In this document: positions 34,701 through 44,366 of the stretch, in pieces
How the letters are laid out: every line of letters begins with the position of its first letter
How positions within the stretch are numbered: the first letter of the stretch is position 1
DNA from: Paraglaciecola algarum
GTDB lineage: Bacteria > Pseudomonadota > Gammaproteobacteria > Enterobacterales > Alteromonadaceae
DNA: 64,000 bases
Assembly (NCBI RefSeq): GCF_021532655.1
Contig: NZ_JAKGAS010000003.1
Location: 416,911 to 480,910, forward strand
Direction of reading: 5' to 3'
Translations under genes and position numbers: made by a program
The notes under the pieces: model-generated
Seen by the model: only the letters and a program-made list of their open reading frames with translations
Told to the model about the DNA's origin: nothing
The model's database searches: none

Positions 34701-35633
34701 CTAATCATAAAGTGAAGGTGCATTTTCATCAGGCCTAGTTTTGAACCTTTTATGCATCCATAAATACTGCTCTGGCGCTAACATGATCATCTTTTCTATC
34801 GTTTGATTAATTCGAGTCACATCATATTTATCGTCACCAGAAGGGAAATTCTCCAGTCCGGGTAGCACTTTAATTTTATATCCGGTCTCGGTTCTAATCG
34901 AAACTAAAAAAACCGTTTCACAATTTGCCTCTTTAGCAAACAACAGAGACCCCGTAGTAGTCGCTGTTTCTGGTACTGCAAAAAATGGGGTAAACTCACT
35001 TCTATTCCGTCCATAATCTTGATCGGGTAAATACATACATAATTCACCATCATTTAAAGCTTGAATCAAACCTTTAACATTGCGCTTATGGATCATGTAT
35101 TTATTGGAACGGTTTCGCCCGTAGTACTGCATGTATTCCATCAAAGGATTGTTATGTTTACGATAAAAAACTACTGAAGGTATTTTATTACCAGCCACTC
35201 GACATGAAAACTCCAAGTTCATATTGTGAATAGCATAAGCAAGCACCCCTTTCCCTTTTGCCTGTATTGCCTCTATAATTTCATATCCATCGTACTCAGC
35301 TTTTCTTTTTACTCGCCAATCTGGCCACCACCACCCCATACTTGCCTCAAGGATCGCTAAACCTGCGTTATTTAAATTTTGTTTTAGAATATCGCTGCGC
35401 TGCTCTTGTGAGTAATCAGGAAAGCACAACTCTAAGTTTCGTTTAGCCACCAAATAGCGTTTTTTCGCCAATATTTTCAATATTTGACCGAGCAATTTAG
35501 CTAACAACAACTGCCCTTTATAGGGCAACCAAGAGATTGTGTACAAGACAAATATACTCAACCAAGTTAACCAATACTTGGGTAACAAAAATGCCATTTC
35601 AAATTTAGGTGCGACTACCTTTTTTTGCTGCAA
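34701..35633 (-). CDS. lpxL: Lipid A lauroyl-type acyltransferase (LpxL/HtrB family)
   Basis: The 310-residue protein aligns with LpxL from its start: PKFEMAFLLPKYWLTWL, then VAKRNLELCFPDYSQEQR. The catalytic H-x4-E is His136 to Glu141 in AIHNMNLEF, followed by YLPDQDYGRNRS and FVPF-type segments (FTPFFAVPETATTTG). It transfers a secondary acyl chain to Kdo2-lipid A at the inner membrane. The start codon is TTG at 35633. The N-terminal match to family members supports it over the ATG at 35597. Acyl-chain preference (LpxL or LpxP) cannot be told. Confidence 0.9.
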   Translation of the reverse strand: MQQKKVVAPKFEMAFLLPKYWLTWLSIFVLYTISWLPYKGQLLLAKLLGQILKILAKKRYLVAKRNLELCFPDYSQEQRSDILKQNLNNAGLAILEASMGWWWPDWRVKRKAEYDGYEIIEAIQAKGKGVLAYAIHNMNLEFSCRVAGNKIPSVVFYRKHNNPLMEYMQYYGRNRSNKYMIHKRNVKGLIQALNDGELCMYLPDQDYGRNRSEFTPFFAVPETATTTGSLLFAKEANCETVFLVSIRTETGYKIKVLPGLENFPSGDDKYDVTRINQTIEKMIMLAPEQYLWMHKRFKTRPDENAPSLYD

Positions 35634-35942
35634 AACTTAACCTTTTAGTAAAATTTGAGGTATTGTAATCTAGTCTTTATTCTTAGTTAAACTGACCAGA
35701 CAACAATTGTTGTTAATTAATTTATATGAAGAGAGGTTCATTATACTGGTTATACAAGGAATTTTTAGCTAATCTAAGTTTCTTAGGCCACAATTTTTTG
35801 TATCTTTTTTACATTATTTTTTTTCACGCTGAAAAGCTGATTAATTGCCTAAACAGAAAAACTGGTTAATTATGCCTTAAGGTAGTTTGTTATCACACAC
35901 GACGATTCATTAAAACAGAAAATAAACTCTCATACAGCTCAA
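35634..35942. other. Intergenic region; operator-like palindrome and probable 5' end of the GGDEF-EAL gene
   Basis: A 14-bp palindrome ACAACAATTGTTGT lies at 35700-35713. From 35886 onward the frame of the downstream gene is already open and protein-like (DDSLKQKINSHTAQ), so the true start of that gene is probably in this stretch. Confidence 0.5.
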
Positions 35943-37904
35943 TTGTTGTACGATAACAGCCTAATCGGCATCATGTTTAGCTCCTTAGCTAGCTCTGTTT
36001 TAACTTTTGTTTATGCCAGCGGCGTTCAAGGCAAGTTCACTTGGTGGATAGCCATTAGCCTAGTGATGATAGTTAGAGTTGTCGATTTAATAGAATGGCA
36101 ATTTCGTAGTAGAAAAAATTTAAATAATGGCTTTTTCGGTATTGTCAGATTTGGAACAGGAGCTATTTTAACCGCCATCTTATGGTCAGTGCATACACTA
36201 TTATTTATGCCTAGTATGGATGTAGCCGAGTTTTGTTTTAGCGCCATAGTATTATCGTCATTTGCAGCAGGAGCAATTCCATTATTATCTCCTAGTCGTT
36301 TTGTTTCCTTAAGTTATTGTCTAATCTTATCTTTGCCTGTTGGAATAATCTGTTTTATATCTGAACAAACATACCAGCAGTTTCTAGGTTACGTAATTTT
36401 ACCCTCCTCACTTTTACTAATTCCATTGTGTTTTAAAACCGCAAAGTTCACCCAAAAAGCAATCCATCAAAATCATCAAAATGAACACTTAATAGCACAA
36501 ATGACATTGGAGAAAAATCGTACAACAAAAAGTAACCATGAATTAAAAATTGCCTCTTCAAAGCTTGATAAATCAAACTCCGAGCTCGAACAAGAAATAA
36601 AAAAACGTACTGAACAAATCTTGCAAATGAGCAATATTGACTCACTAACTAAATTACTGAATCGAAAAGCTTTCACAATTAATCTCGAAAAACTCATCAA
36701 TACAGCGCAATCTAAAAAGCATTCTTTAGCTCTATTATTTATTGATTTAAATGGCTTTAAAAAAATTAACGACACTATGGGCCATAAAGTGGGTGACAGT
36801 GTGTTAACTCAAGTCACTCAACGCATTGTTGCCTTTGCAGAAGTAAATCGGGTAGGCCGATGGGGAGGAGATGAGTTTTTAGTCGCCCTGCCCTACAGTG
36901 ATGAAGATACAGCTATGTCAATTGCCAGTGCGATTATTACCAGTATTGATCAGCCTATTTATGTACATGGTAATGAACTTCATTTAACTGCCACAATTGG
37001 TGTTGCTTTGGCGCCTGTTCACAGCACGTCGGCGACTGAATTAATTCAACTTGCCGATCTAACTATGTGTGAGCAAAAGAGCACTTCCTTAAGTGCTCCT
37101 CGAATGTTTACTACTCATTTAAAAGAAAAAATTGAAGCGTCACAAAAAATCTTAGAAGGCCTTCAACATGCAATACAGTACAAACAATTATACCTATGTT
37201 ACCAACCCATAGTCTCTGCTGATGAACACGTGCCTTGGGCATTTGAAGCACTATTAAGATGGGACTTTAATGGCACCTTTATAGGGCCTGATGTATTTAT
37301 TCCACTTGCTGAAAAATCAGGGTTAATTAAAGAAATTGGTGCATGGGTACTTAATCGAGCCTGTATGGATGCAAAACATTGGCAACATTGTGCAGATGCA
37401 ACTGTTTCGGTCAATGTTTCTGTGATTCAGTTAATGGACGATGGTTTTATTCGCCAACTGGACAATTGCTTACAAAGCAGTGCTTTACCTCCCCATAGAT
37501 TACATATAGAGGTAACTGAATCCACATTTGCCGAAAATGAAAGCAAGGTGCTTTTTCAATTAGAACAAATTCGCCAACGTCACGTAAAAATATCCATTGA
37601 TGATTTTGGCACAGGTTATTCCTCACTATCACAATTACAAACCTTGCCAGTCAACTACGTAAAGATAGACAAAACTTTTGTCGATAATATTAACGACAAG
37701 GGTGAAGCCATTATTCGTGCCACCCAATTTATAGCCCAAGAGCTTAACTGTAAAACTATTGCCGAGGGAGTAGAAAGTCTGGACCAAGCCAAAATGTTAG
37801 CCTCAATGGGAGTTGACTATTTACAAGGATATTACTTCGCTAAACCCATGAAAAACGATGACTTAATTATTTGGCAAAATCCTATCTCAAATTCATCAAT
37901 ATAA
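35943..37904 (+). CDS. Membrane GGDEF-EAL protein, cyclic di-GMP turnover
   Basis: About five membrane helices (to residue 165) are followed by a coiled coil (about 175-225), a GGDEF domain and an EAL domain. The GGDEF motif is intact (RWGGDEF, near residue 307), without an RxxD inhibitory site at the usual position. The EAL domain keeps FEALLRW (near 433) and [10 protein letters not shown], so both diguanylate cyclase and phosphodiesterase activity are possible. The start is doubtful: TTG at 35943 is the first standard start, but the frame is open from 35886 and coding-like. A non-standard start or sequence error there is likely. It precedes tdk by 22 bases. Confidence 0.9.
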   Translation: MLYDNSLIGIMFSSLASSVLTFVYASGVQGKFTWWIAISLVMIVRVVDLIEWQFRSRKNLNNGFFGIVRFGTGAILTAILWSVHTLLFMPSMDVAEFCFSAIVLSSFAAGAIPLLSPSRFVSLSYCLILSLPVGIICFISEQTYQQFLGYVILPSSLLLIPLCFKTAKFTQKAIHQNHQNEHLIAQMTLEKNRTTKSNHELKIASSKLDKSNSELEQEIKKRTEQILQMSNIDSLTKLLNRKAFTINLEKLINTAQSKKHSLALLFIDLNGFKKINDTMGHKVGDSVLTQVTQRIVAFAEVNRVGRWGGDEFLVALPYSDEDTAMSIASAIITSIDQPIYVHGNELHLTATIGVALAPVHSTSATELIQLADLTMCEQKSTSLSAPRMFTTHLKEKIEASQKILEGLQHAIQYKQLYLCYQPIVSADEHVPWAFEALLRWDFNGTFIGPDVFIPLAEKSGLIKEIGAWVLNRACMDAKHWQHCADATVSVNVSVIQLMDDGFIRQLDNCLQSSALPPHRLHIEVTESTFAENESKVLFQLEQIRQRHVKISIDDFGTGYSSLSQLQTLPVNYVKIDKTFVDNINDKGEAIIRATQFIAQELNCKTIAEGVESLDQAKMLASMGVDYLQGYYFAKPMKNDDLIIWQNPISNSSI

Positions 37905-37926
37905 ATACCGCAAACGAGAAAACCAC

Positions 37927-38502
37927 ATGGCCCAGCTTTATTTTTATTATTCTGCGATGAACGCAGGAAAATCGACGTCTTTATTACAATCTGCATACAA
38001 TTATGCTGAACGAGGTATGCGCGCTGAAATATTTACCGCAGCACTAGATAATAGGTATGGTGAAGGAAAGGTCGCTTCGCGCATAGGTCTTGAAGCTAAA
38101 GCTCAGTTATTTACACCTCAAACAGATTTACTGTCAGCAGTAACACAACGATCTAGCGCAAAAAAAATAGACTGTTTATTTATCGACGAAGCCCAGTTTT
38201 TGACTAAACAGCAGGTTCAGCAACTTGTTGAACTGGTAGATGAATTAGACATTCCAGTATTAGCCTACGGCTTAAGAACTGACTTTTTAGGTGAAACCTT
38301 TGAGGGAAGCCGTTACTTAATGGCTTGGGCAGACAAATTAATAGAATTAAAAACCATTTGTCATTGTGGTAGAAAAGCCACTTTTGTAGTTAGGATTGAT
38401 GAACATGGCACAGCCGCGAAAGAAGGTGAACAAGTAGAGGTGGGTGGTAACGACAGGTATGAATCTATGTGTCGAAAACATTTCAAAGATTTAGTTTGGT
38501 AA
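37927..38502 (+). CDS. tdk: Thymidine kinase
   Basis: The 191-residue protein is a type II thymidine kinase. It has Walker A MNAGKST (residues 11-17), the catalytic glutamate Glu88 in FIDEAQF, the lasso-region [15 protein letters not shown], and zinc ligands in CHCG and SMCRKH. It phosphorylates thymidine in the salvage pathway. It follows the GGDEF-EAL gene closely in the same direction and is closed by a hairpin terminator. Confidence 0.97.
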   Translation: MAQLYFYYSAMNAGKSTSLLQSAYNYAERGMRAEIFTAALDNRYGEGKVASRIGLEAKAQLFTPQTDLLSAVTQRSSAKKIDCLFIDEAQFLTKQQVQQLVELVDELDIPVLAYGLRTDFLGETFEGSRYLMAWADKLIELKTICHCGRKATFVVRIDEHGTAAKEGEQVEVGGNDRYESMCRKHFKDLVW

Positions 38503-38505
38503 ACA

Positions 38506-38530
38506 AAAAGCAGCCTATTGGCTGCTTTTC
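38506..38530 (+). terminator. tdk terminator
   Basis: AAAGCAGCC and GGCTGCTTT form a stem four bases after the stop, followed by TTC and T. The A-rich left flank could also let it serve the convergent DUF3718 gene. Confidence 0.75.
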
Positions 38531-38557
38531 ATTAATACTAGATACTAAAAGTATTAG

Positions 38558-39136
38558 TTATTGTGCAATAAAATCTAATACATCTGTTGCGTTATTTTTT
38601 TCAAAAAACTCAACCAAACTCACACCGTCACAAGAAATATTGTTTCCTTCAAGTGCAATACTAAGTACTTTTTTTCTTGACGAAGCTAGTGTACCAACCT
38701 TGTTATTAACCGCACGTTTAAACTGACCTAAATCATTGTTTAAAGCTGATTTACAAAAACTAGCATAATCATTGTCGCCAACAAATTTATATTTGCTAGA
38801 AGCTTGCTGTATAACAGGTGTAGCGCTTGCTTGATTACCCGTTAAATAGTTAACTGCTGCTGTTGAGCCGCGTACTTCAGCAAACTCAACTAAATTTTGA
38901 CCAGAACATTGAAAATTATTCTCTTGATTCAACACATTTAACATTTTACGTTCACTATAACCAAACTCACGTGCAGTTTGAATCACACTCTTTTTCAACT
39001 GACCTGCATTATTGGTAGCAGCAGCTTCACATAATGGAGCATATTCAGTTTCACCAACAAATTTCATTCCCGCGTTAGCAGTAAAAGACAAACTGGCAGT
39101 ACAAGCAACAACAACTGATATTAATAAAGTTTTCAT
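38558..39136 (-). CDS. Exported protein with two DUF3718 repeats
   Basis: A signal peptide (MKTLLISVVVACTASLSF, cleavage near residue 22 after ANA) is followed by two similar units of about 75 residues. Unit one begins MKFVGETEYAPLCEAA and unit two YKFVGDNDYASFCKSA. Each has a second cysteine (FQCSG, ISCDG) and an LVEF motif, so each unit may hold one disulfide. This is the DUF3718 pattern, found in marine gammaproteobacteria; function is unknown. The upstream region carries HexR-like boxes, which would tie it to sugar metabolism. Confidence 0.8.
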   Translation of the reverse strand: MKTLLISVVVACTASLSFTANAGMKFVGETEYAPLCEAAATNNAGQLKKSVIQTAREFGYSERKMLNVLNQENNFQCSGQNLVEFAEVRGSTAAVNYLTGNQASATPVIQQASSKYKFVGDNDYASFCKSALNNDLGQFKRAVNNKVGTLASSRKKVLSIALEGNNISCDGVSLVEFFEKNNATDVLDFIAQ

Positions 39137-39200
39137 AACAACACCTCGGTAGAGTAAATAAGAAAATGGGGAGTCAATTTGTTTAACTCGATGGACAAAG

Positions 39201-39215
39201 TGTAATTTAATTACA
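39201..39215. promoter_or_regulatory. HexR-like box 1
   Basis: TGTAATTTAATTACA has the form TGTAAT-N3-ATTACA, the reported HexR motif in Shewanella and relatives. It lies 65 bases upstream of the DUF3718 start. Confidence 0.6.
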
Positions 39216-39273
39216 GAATTTAGTTGTTTTATTTACTGAGTGAACATCAAACAAATGTAAATGAGGTTAAATC

Positions 39274-39354
39274 ATGAGCAACACAAATACCAAGGCGTTG
39301 TTTTTATTGGATAAATTAAAACCTATATTTCTTTTTAGAATAGAAGTAGAATAA
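39274..39354 (+). CDS. Possible 26-residue peptide
   Basis: An ATG with GAGG about eight bases upstream opens a short frame, MSNTNTKALFLLDKLKPIFL and six more residues. It lies between HexR-like boxes 1 and 2. The length gives little statistical support, and it may be chance. Confidence 0.2.
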   Translation: MSNTNTKALFLLDKLKPIFLFRIEVE

Positions 39355-39371
39355 ATTACTATTAATAATAA

Positions 39372-39386
39372 TGTAATTTAATTACA
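39372..39386. promoter_or_regulatory. HexR-like box 2
   Basis: It is identical to box 1 (TGTAATTTAATTACA), 171 bases from it. Confidence 0.55.
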
Positions 39387-39494
39387 TAAATTATTTGGAG
39401 AGGCTATTTGTTACACAAATGTGCTAATTTTTAACCCTATTTGAGTTTAATTTTCACGAAGACCGTTATAATGACCAAGAATTGCTTTAAGTTT

Positions 39495-39509
39495 TGAAAT
39501 TAAATTACA
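39495..39509. promoter_or_regulatory. HexR-like box 3 (one mismatch)
   Basis: TGAAATTAAATTACA differs from TGTAATTAAATTACA at one position. It lies beside the ilvH terminator. Confidence 0.4.
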
Positions 39510-39513
39510 GACA

Positions 39514-39540
39514 TAAAAAAAGCCCCGTAGGGCTTTTATA
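39514..39540 (-). terminator. ilvIH terminator
   Basis: On the minus strand AAAGCCC and GGGCTTT form a stem (loop TACG) followed by T, about 30 bases after the ilvH stop. Confidence 0.85.
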
Positions 39541-39571
39541 CAAGAACTAGTTTTGTTGTTAAGGGCTGGGG

Positions 39572-40069
39572 TTATAAGCGCAAAGCCTTTTCACCACGAG
39601 CTAGCCCACAAACACCTGAACGAGATACTTCAATGATCTCGGTACTTTGACTAATAGCATGGGCAAACCCATCAAGTTTGTCACTCGTACCTGTGACTTG
39701 AATTGTGTAATTAGCATTATCTACGTCAATAATTTGCGCTCTAAAGATATCAACATTACGTTTCACTTCTGCTCTTACAGATTCTGAGCGAGTTGCCACT
39801 TTAATTAACATAAGTTCACGTTCAACATGCACACCATCTGACAAATCAATTACCTTGATCACATCAATTAACTTATTCACCTGTTTAGTAATTTGTTCAA
39901 TTACTTTGTCATCAGCTTCAGTAACAATCGTTAATCTAGATAAACTTTTATCATCAGTAGGTGCCACATTCAAAGAGTCAACGTTATAACCACGTTGTGA
40001 AAATACACCAACTAATCTAGATAATGCGCCAGGTTCGTTTTCCATTAATACAGATAAAATTCTTCTCAT
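39572..40069 (-). CDS. ilvH: Acetolactate synthase small subunit
   Basis: The 165-residue protein begins [20 protein letters not shown], the start of the ACT domain that binds valine in IlvH, and keeps the GYNVDSLNVAPTDD segment. The second domain ends in GVCGLARGEKAL. It activates the catalytic subunit and confers valine feedback. Its ATG overlaps the stop of ilvI by one base (TAATG), so the subunits are translationally coupled. Confidence 0.97.
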   Translation of the reverse strand: MRRILSVLMENEPGALSRLVGVFSQRGYNVDSLNVAPTDDKSLSRLTIVTEADDKVIEQITKQVNKLIDVIKVIDLSDGVHVERELMLIKVATRSESVRAEVKRNVDIFRAQIIDVDNANYTIQVTGTSDKLDGFAHAISQSTEIIEVSRSGVCGLARGEKALRL

Positions 40070-41787
40070 TAGGTACGCTCCGTCTTACTTAAACGCATAT
40101 CGTCCATCGCACCATATTTAATCTGCATTGGGTACACATGTTCATTTTGATCTACTCGAATATCCATAAATACCAAACGATCTTTTTCTGCAAAGCAACG
40201 GGCCATCGCATCGTCTAACTCTTCTGGTTTGTCGACCCGAATACCAATATGACCGTAGGCTTCTGCCAGTTTTACGAAGTCTGGTAAAGAGTCCATATAA
40301 GAATGTGAATGACGACCTTTATAAATCATGTCTTGCCACTGACGGACCATACCTAGTGCACGGTTGTTAATTGAAATAATTTTCACTGGAATATTATATT
40401 GTAAACAAGTAGCTAACTCTTGAATATTCATTTGAATGCTGCCATCACCTGTTACACAAGCTACCACAGCATCTGGGTGAGCGATTTGTACACCCATAGC
40501 GGCTGGAAAACCGAAGCCCATCGTGCCAGCACCACCAGAATTTATCCAACGTCTAGGCTTAGCAAACGGATAATACAAGGCGGCAAACATTTGATGCTGG
40601 CCCACATCAGAGGTCACATATGCATCACCATTCGTGTGTTTGTATAAAGACTGCACCACTTCTTGCGGCTTTATTTGTTCTTTATCTAACTTATAGTCTA
40701 AACACTTAGTATTACGCCACTGAGTGATTTGCTCCCACCAATCGGCTAAACTTTGTTTTTGAGCAGATTTATCAAAACCTTTTAGCCTTTCAAAAAATTG
40801 TTCTAGAACCGTTTCTATAGATCCAACTACAGGAATATGGGCACTGACTGTTTTTGAGATCGATGTTGGATCAATATCAACATGTACAATCGTCGCATTA
40901 GGGCAAAACTTGGCTACGTTGTTCGTGACTCGGTCATCAAACCTAGCACCCAAAGCAATAATACAATCAGCATTATGCATAGTTTTATTGGCTTCAAAGG
41001 TGCCGTGCATACCTAACATGCCAACAAATTGTTCATGAATACCAGATACCGCACCTAGTCCCATAAGGGTAGATGTAACCGGACAACCCAATAATTCAGC
41101 AAATCGAGTCACCTCTTCGCTAGCCTCGCTCGCAATTACACCGCCACCAATATACAAAACAGGCTGTTTAGCTGCTTTGATAGTATCTATGGCTTTTTTG
41201 ATTTGTTTGTTGTGCCCTTTAAGAGTCGGATTATAAGAGCGCATTTGCACTGACTCAGGAAACACATAAGGATGCTCTTCAAGGGGGTTAACAATATCTT
41301 TTGGTAAATCGATAACCACTGGGCCAGGGCGACCTGTGTTCGCAATATGATAAGCCTTAGCGATGGCTGCAGGAATATCCACTGCTCGCTTTACTAAAAA
41401 GCTATGTTTAACGATAGGGCGAGAACAACCGATCATATCTGTTTCTTGAAAAGCATCTTCGCCAATATGCATGGTAGGCACTTGACCAGACAAAACAACC
41501 ATTGGAACTGAGTCCATATAAGCGGTAGCAATACCAGTAATAGTGTTAGTTGCACCAGGACCTGAGGTCACTAGCACTGTTCCTGTATTACCAGTTGAGC
41601 GCGCATAACCGTCTGCCATATGCGCAGCTGCTTGCTCGTGTCGTACTAAAATATGCTCTACATCATCTTGCACATATAGTGCATCGTAGATGTCTAAAAC
41701 AGAACCACCCGGATACCCGAATACATGTTTTACGCCTACATCTTTTAACGCTCGCACAACCATTGCGGCGCCTGACATCATTTCCAT
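40069..41787 (-). CDS. ilvI: Acetolactate synthase large subunit
   Basis: The 572-residue thiamine-diphosphate enzyme makes acetolactate for valine, leucine and isoleucine. It shows the N-terminal [15 protein letters not shown], the catalytic-glutamate region [19 protein letters not shown], a central FAD-binding region, and the diphosphate-binding motif starting GDGSIQMN. The symbol ilvI follows from pairing with ilvH. A 9-bp inverted repeat (41888-41913) lies about 100 bases upstream. Confidence 0.96.
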   Translation of the reverse strand: MEMMSGAAMVVRALKDVGVKHVFGYPGGSVLDIYDALYVQDDVEHILVRHEQAAAHMADGYARSTGNTGTVLVTSGPGATNTITGIATAYMDSVPMVVLSGQVPTMHIGEDAFQETDMIGCSRPIVKHSFLVKRAVDIPAAIAKAYHIANTGRPGPVVIDLPKDIVNPLEEHPYVFPESVQMRSYNPTLKGHNKQIKKAIDTIKAAKQPVLYIGGGVIASEASEEVTRFAELLGCPVTSTLMGLGAVSGIHEQFVGMLGMHGTFEANKTMHNADCIIALGARFDDRVTNNVAKFCPNATIVHVDIDPTSISKTVSAHIPVVGSIETVLEQFFERLKGFDKSAQKQSLADWWEQITQWRNTKCLDYKLDKEQIKPQEVVQSLYKHTNGDAYVTSDVGQHQMFAALYYPFAKPRRWINSGGAGTMGFGFPAAMGVQIAHPDAVVACVTGDGSIQMNIQELATCLQYNIPVKIISINNRALGMVRQWQDMIYKGRHSHSYMDSLPDFVKLAEAYGHIGIRVDKPEELDDAMARCFAEKDRLVFMDIRVDQNEHVYPMQIKYGAMDDMRLSKTERT

Positions 41788-41887
41788 TAGAAACTCTCCA
41801 GAAATTGGTGATTATTAAGTCGATGGCGGCACTATACTTGAGGGATTAGAAAGATTAAACAGCAAAACACAAAAAAGCGAGACGCAT

Positions 41888-41913
41888 ATCCTAATACAGG
41901 GAAATATTAGGAT
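41888..41913. promoter_or_regulatory. Inverted repeat upstream of ilvI
   Basis: ATCCTAATA and TATTAGGAT are perfect complements around an eight-base centre. It is a possible operator or leader hairpin. TTAGGATG recurs about 40 bases on. Confidence 0.35.
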
Positions 41914-42002
41914 GAAAACACTAAAAAGAATAGGGAATTCTAATCGATTTAGGATGTTTTACACAATATTAACAAAAATAGAATCAAGATTGGCTGGTTA
42001 AC

Positions 42003-42374
42003 TTAATCTTCGTCTAGTTCAATTTCAATATCGTTGTCTTCATCTATCGAATCATCGTCTTCAAGCTCAGTGTGATGAGTGCCATAAATACTGCCTAATT
42101 TAGGTCGATTGATGCGTTTTTGATATTTAACCCAAGCTTTTTCGGCGGGAGTTTGAGGGTCTTTTTTTGCAAACGCAGCAGCTAACAATTCTTTATCGTC
42201 GTCGGTTTCAGGTGCAATAAGCCCATCTACCAAAGCAGCAATCAAACAACCAGATTGCACCAAAGCTTTACTTTCGTTAATTGAAAAATCCCCAGAGCGA
42301 GAAAAGCCATAAGGATAGTTTTTGGGGTCAGCAAACATCTGGTTAAGCAAAGTATCTCTATTAAGTTTTGCCAT
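42003..42374 (-). CDS. maoP: DUF413 / macrodomain Ori organisation protein
   Basis: The 123-residue protein matches MaoP/YifE: YPYGFSRSGDFSINESKALVQSG (residues about 20-42), a PETDDDKELLAAAF segment, and TPAEKAWVKYQKRINRPK (about 75-92). The tail is strongly acidic (about residues 104-123). In E. coli MaoP keeps the Ori macrodomain of the chromosome together through a site called maoS. No such site can be identified here. It is a single gene on the minus strand. Confidence 0.85.
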   Translation of the reverse strand: MAKLNRDTLLNQMFADPKNYPYGFSRSGDFSINESKALVQSGCLIAALVDGLIAPETDDDKELLAAAFAKKDPQTPAEKAWVKYQKRINRPKLGSIYGTHHTELEDDDSIDEDNDIEIELDED

Positions 42375-42535
42375 AATTATTCTCTCAATAGCAAATTGAT
42401 AATATAAAGTGATTGAGCAAATTACAAATTGTCATGCTCTATCCTGTTTTATAATGCAAAATTGAGAAGTTTCAATGTAGTTTGCATGAATTTTTTATTA
42501 TTTTAAGAATTAAAGAATTTTCACAAACAAAGCGA

Positions 42536-43051
42536 TTAACTGCGTTTTTCTACCCAAGCCCAAAGCATTTCACAGATAACAGGCTCGATACCTGTTGAGT
42601 CAGTAACTTTTACGGCAACACTAACCTCGCCTCTATCAGTGGATTGCATTAACTTAATTTGCTCGTCAGTTAAACTTGCTACAGCCGTCATGTCGCCTGT
42701 AGCTCGTTTAATATATTGCAGATCCATACGTTTAATTAAGGGTAATTTGTCACCTGGCAGATTAATCCCCACAATAAAACCGGTACAAGACTCCGCTAAC
42801 AAAGCTGTAGCAGCTGCATGCACACTACCAATATGGTTTTGCGCCTTGCGATAATTTTTTTGACGGTAGGTAACGGTTTTACCATCCGTATGTAACATCT
42901 CAATGCCTGTAGTACCTGCTAACTTCACTTTAAAGCGAAAGACTTTAGTAATTAACCAAGAACTTAACCAAGCTGGCCGGCGATTGGCAAAATCAACAAA
43001 TTTTCGAAGAGGATTAATTGGATATTTTGACTGGGGTTTTAACTCGGACAT
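42536..43051 (-). CDS. DUF4442 hotdog-fold thioesterase-like protein
   Basis: The 171-residue protein has the DUF4442/PaaI-like pattern, with QKNYRKAQNHIGSVHAAATALLAE (about residues 64-87) carrying the hotdog helix with a conserved asparagine and histidine, then GINLPGDKLPLIKRMDLQYIK. These domains usually hydrolyse acyl-CoA thioesters; the substrate is unknown. It has no signal peptide. The first 35 residues are basic and aromatic, which could allow membrane association. Confidence 0.75.
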   Translation of the reverse strand: MSELKPQSKYPINPLRKFVDFANRRPAWLSSWLITKVFRFKVKLAGTTGIEMLHTDGKTVTYRQKNYRKAQNHIGSVHAAATALLAESCTGFIVGINLPGDKLPLIKRMDLQYIKRATGDMTAVASLTDEQIKLMQSTDRGEVSVAVKVTDSTGIEPVICEMLWAWVEKRS

Positions 43052-43568
43052 ACGCCCTCCTGGTTAGACCAGTTAATTGTGCAATTAAAACGCTAGTCAT
43101 GCAACTTGAATATGTTTCAACGCAACTCTACCAAGGTTAAAGTAAATCAGATTTTATGTAGGCGTTATCCCCTATAACGCACTCTATTTTTGAGAGTTCA
43201 CCTAAACATCAATACCTAAAAACAGTGTTTAATACTATCGTCATTAAATTATTAATCACTCAGTGAAAAGTGAAAGGAAGTAAACATTCTTAAACAATAA
43301 TGTCTTGCTCAAAATCCACAGACCGTAGTTAGGTGGCACTCAGGTCGCCCAATTGAAAAGCTTAAGTGAATTAAATAGGTAGTTGAGTTAATTTAAATCA
43401 ATTAGAAAATAATTAGTGTTTATTAGCAGTTTCTCTGACTCTGTACAGTAAAATTCCTACATTTTATTATGCAATCATATAAGGTAATAATATTGACCAC
43501 CCCTCCCCTCTTCTTCTATACAATTTTTTTGGTTTCAATTAGAAACTTTAAACATAAGGAAAAAGGAA
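43052..43568. other. Intergenic stretch, 517 bases
   Basis: No coding frame is convincing. Two small hairpins, CTGGT-TAG-ACCAG and TTAATT-GTGC-AATTAA, sit together around 43069-43097 next to the DUF4442 start. A pyrimidine run (CCCCTCCCCTCTTCTTC) lies near 43500, shortly upstream of the next gene. Confidence 0.5.
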
Positions 43569-44294
43569 ATGAGTGTTAAAAATCGTATTGCTCTATTAAC
43601 TCTGGGCGCTGCTAGTTTTGGGAGTTTAGCAGATCCATTCGGTGAAAAAGTAAATTGCAGAGAAGAAGCTAAAGGTCAACAAAATATGTATGCTGGGGAA
43701 GCTACATGTAGTGCTCAATTAGTATATGTAAATCACTCTAAAAGTAGTCCAACTGCCAATCTATGTATGGAAACTGAAATTGTAGAAAAATGGATACCTA
43801 TCAGTGAAGACGTTGCCGAATCATCTAACCCAGTAGTTGCGATTGGTAAACTACATCATTATAAAACTAAAGGCATAACAACAACTATGTCCGATGGTGT
43901 ATGCACAATATTAAACGAATCTGATTGGATTACTTGTGCTGCGGAAGTTCCGTTTTCACATGTTGCCGATGTTTATGGAGAAGTCTGTGACTATAAGCCA
44001 GTCTCCTCAACTTCTTATTATGGCGAGCGAATTGGGATAAACGAGTATATCACTTCAATTGGCACGACGGGAGCGGCTGACTTTGACGGTCACATAGTAT
44101 CAAGAGAGTTATGGATTAATGGAGTCGAATACGATTTCAATACGATTCAAAAATTTACAACCCAGAGTGGGGCTCAATTTGCGGTAAGAATAAGGGTCAC
44201 TGACAATGATGGATACCAGACAGAAGATACTCAAACTATAAGAGCAATTGATTCATCTAATCATGATCCTTCAAGACCCAGAGATGTTAGGTAG
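43569..44294 (+). CDS. Exported hypothetical protein
   Basis: I do not recognise a family. The 241-residue protein has a short signal-peptide-like start (MSVKNRIALLTLGAASFGSL, likely cleavage before ADPF). There are six cysteines between about residues 30 and 140, which could form disulfides in the periplasm. The last 90 residues are beta-rich, and the segment AVRIRVTDNDGYQTEDTQTI resembles the final strands of a PKD or cadherin-like domain. A strong AAGGAAAAAGGA precedes the ATG. It stands alone. Confidence 0.6.
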   Translation: MSVKNRIALLTLGAASFGSLADPFGEKVNCREEAKGQQNMYAGEATCSAQLVYVNHSKSSPTANLCMETEIVEKWIPISEDVAESSNPVVAIGKLHHYKTKGITTTMSDGVCTILNESDWITCAAEVPFSHVADVYGEVCDYKPVSSTSYYGERIGINEYITSIGTTGAADFDGHIVSRELWINGVEYDFNTIQKFTTQSGAQFAVRIRVTDNDGYQTEDTQTIRAIDSSNHDPSRPRDVR

Positions 44295-44366
44295 CATTTT
44301 TTATATATCTTAATAATTCCCACTGAATTACTACTCCGTGGGACATAACTTTTTAATTCAATAAAT

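Larger units (their letters stand above)
39137..39571. other. Regulatory-looking intergenic region between DUF3718 and ilvH
   Basis: It holds three HexR-like boxes, the ilvH terminator and one possible 26-codon frame. Nothing else is seen. Confidence 0.6.
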
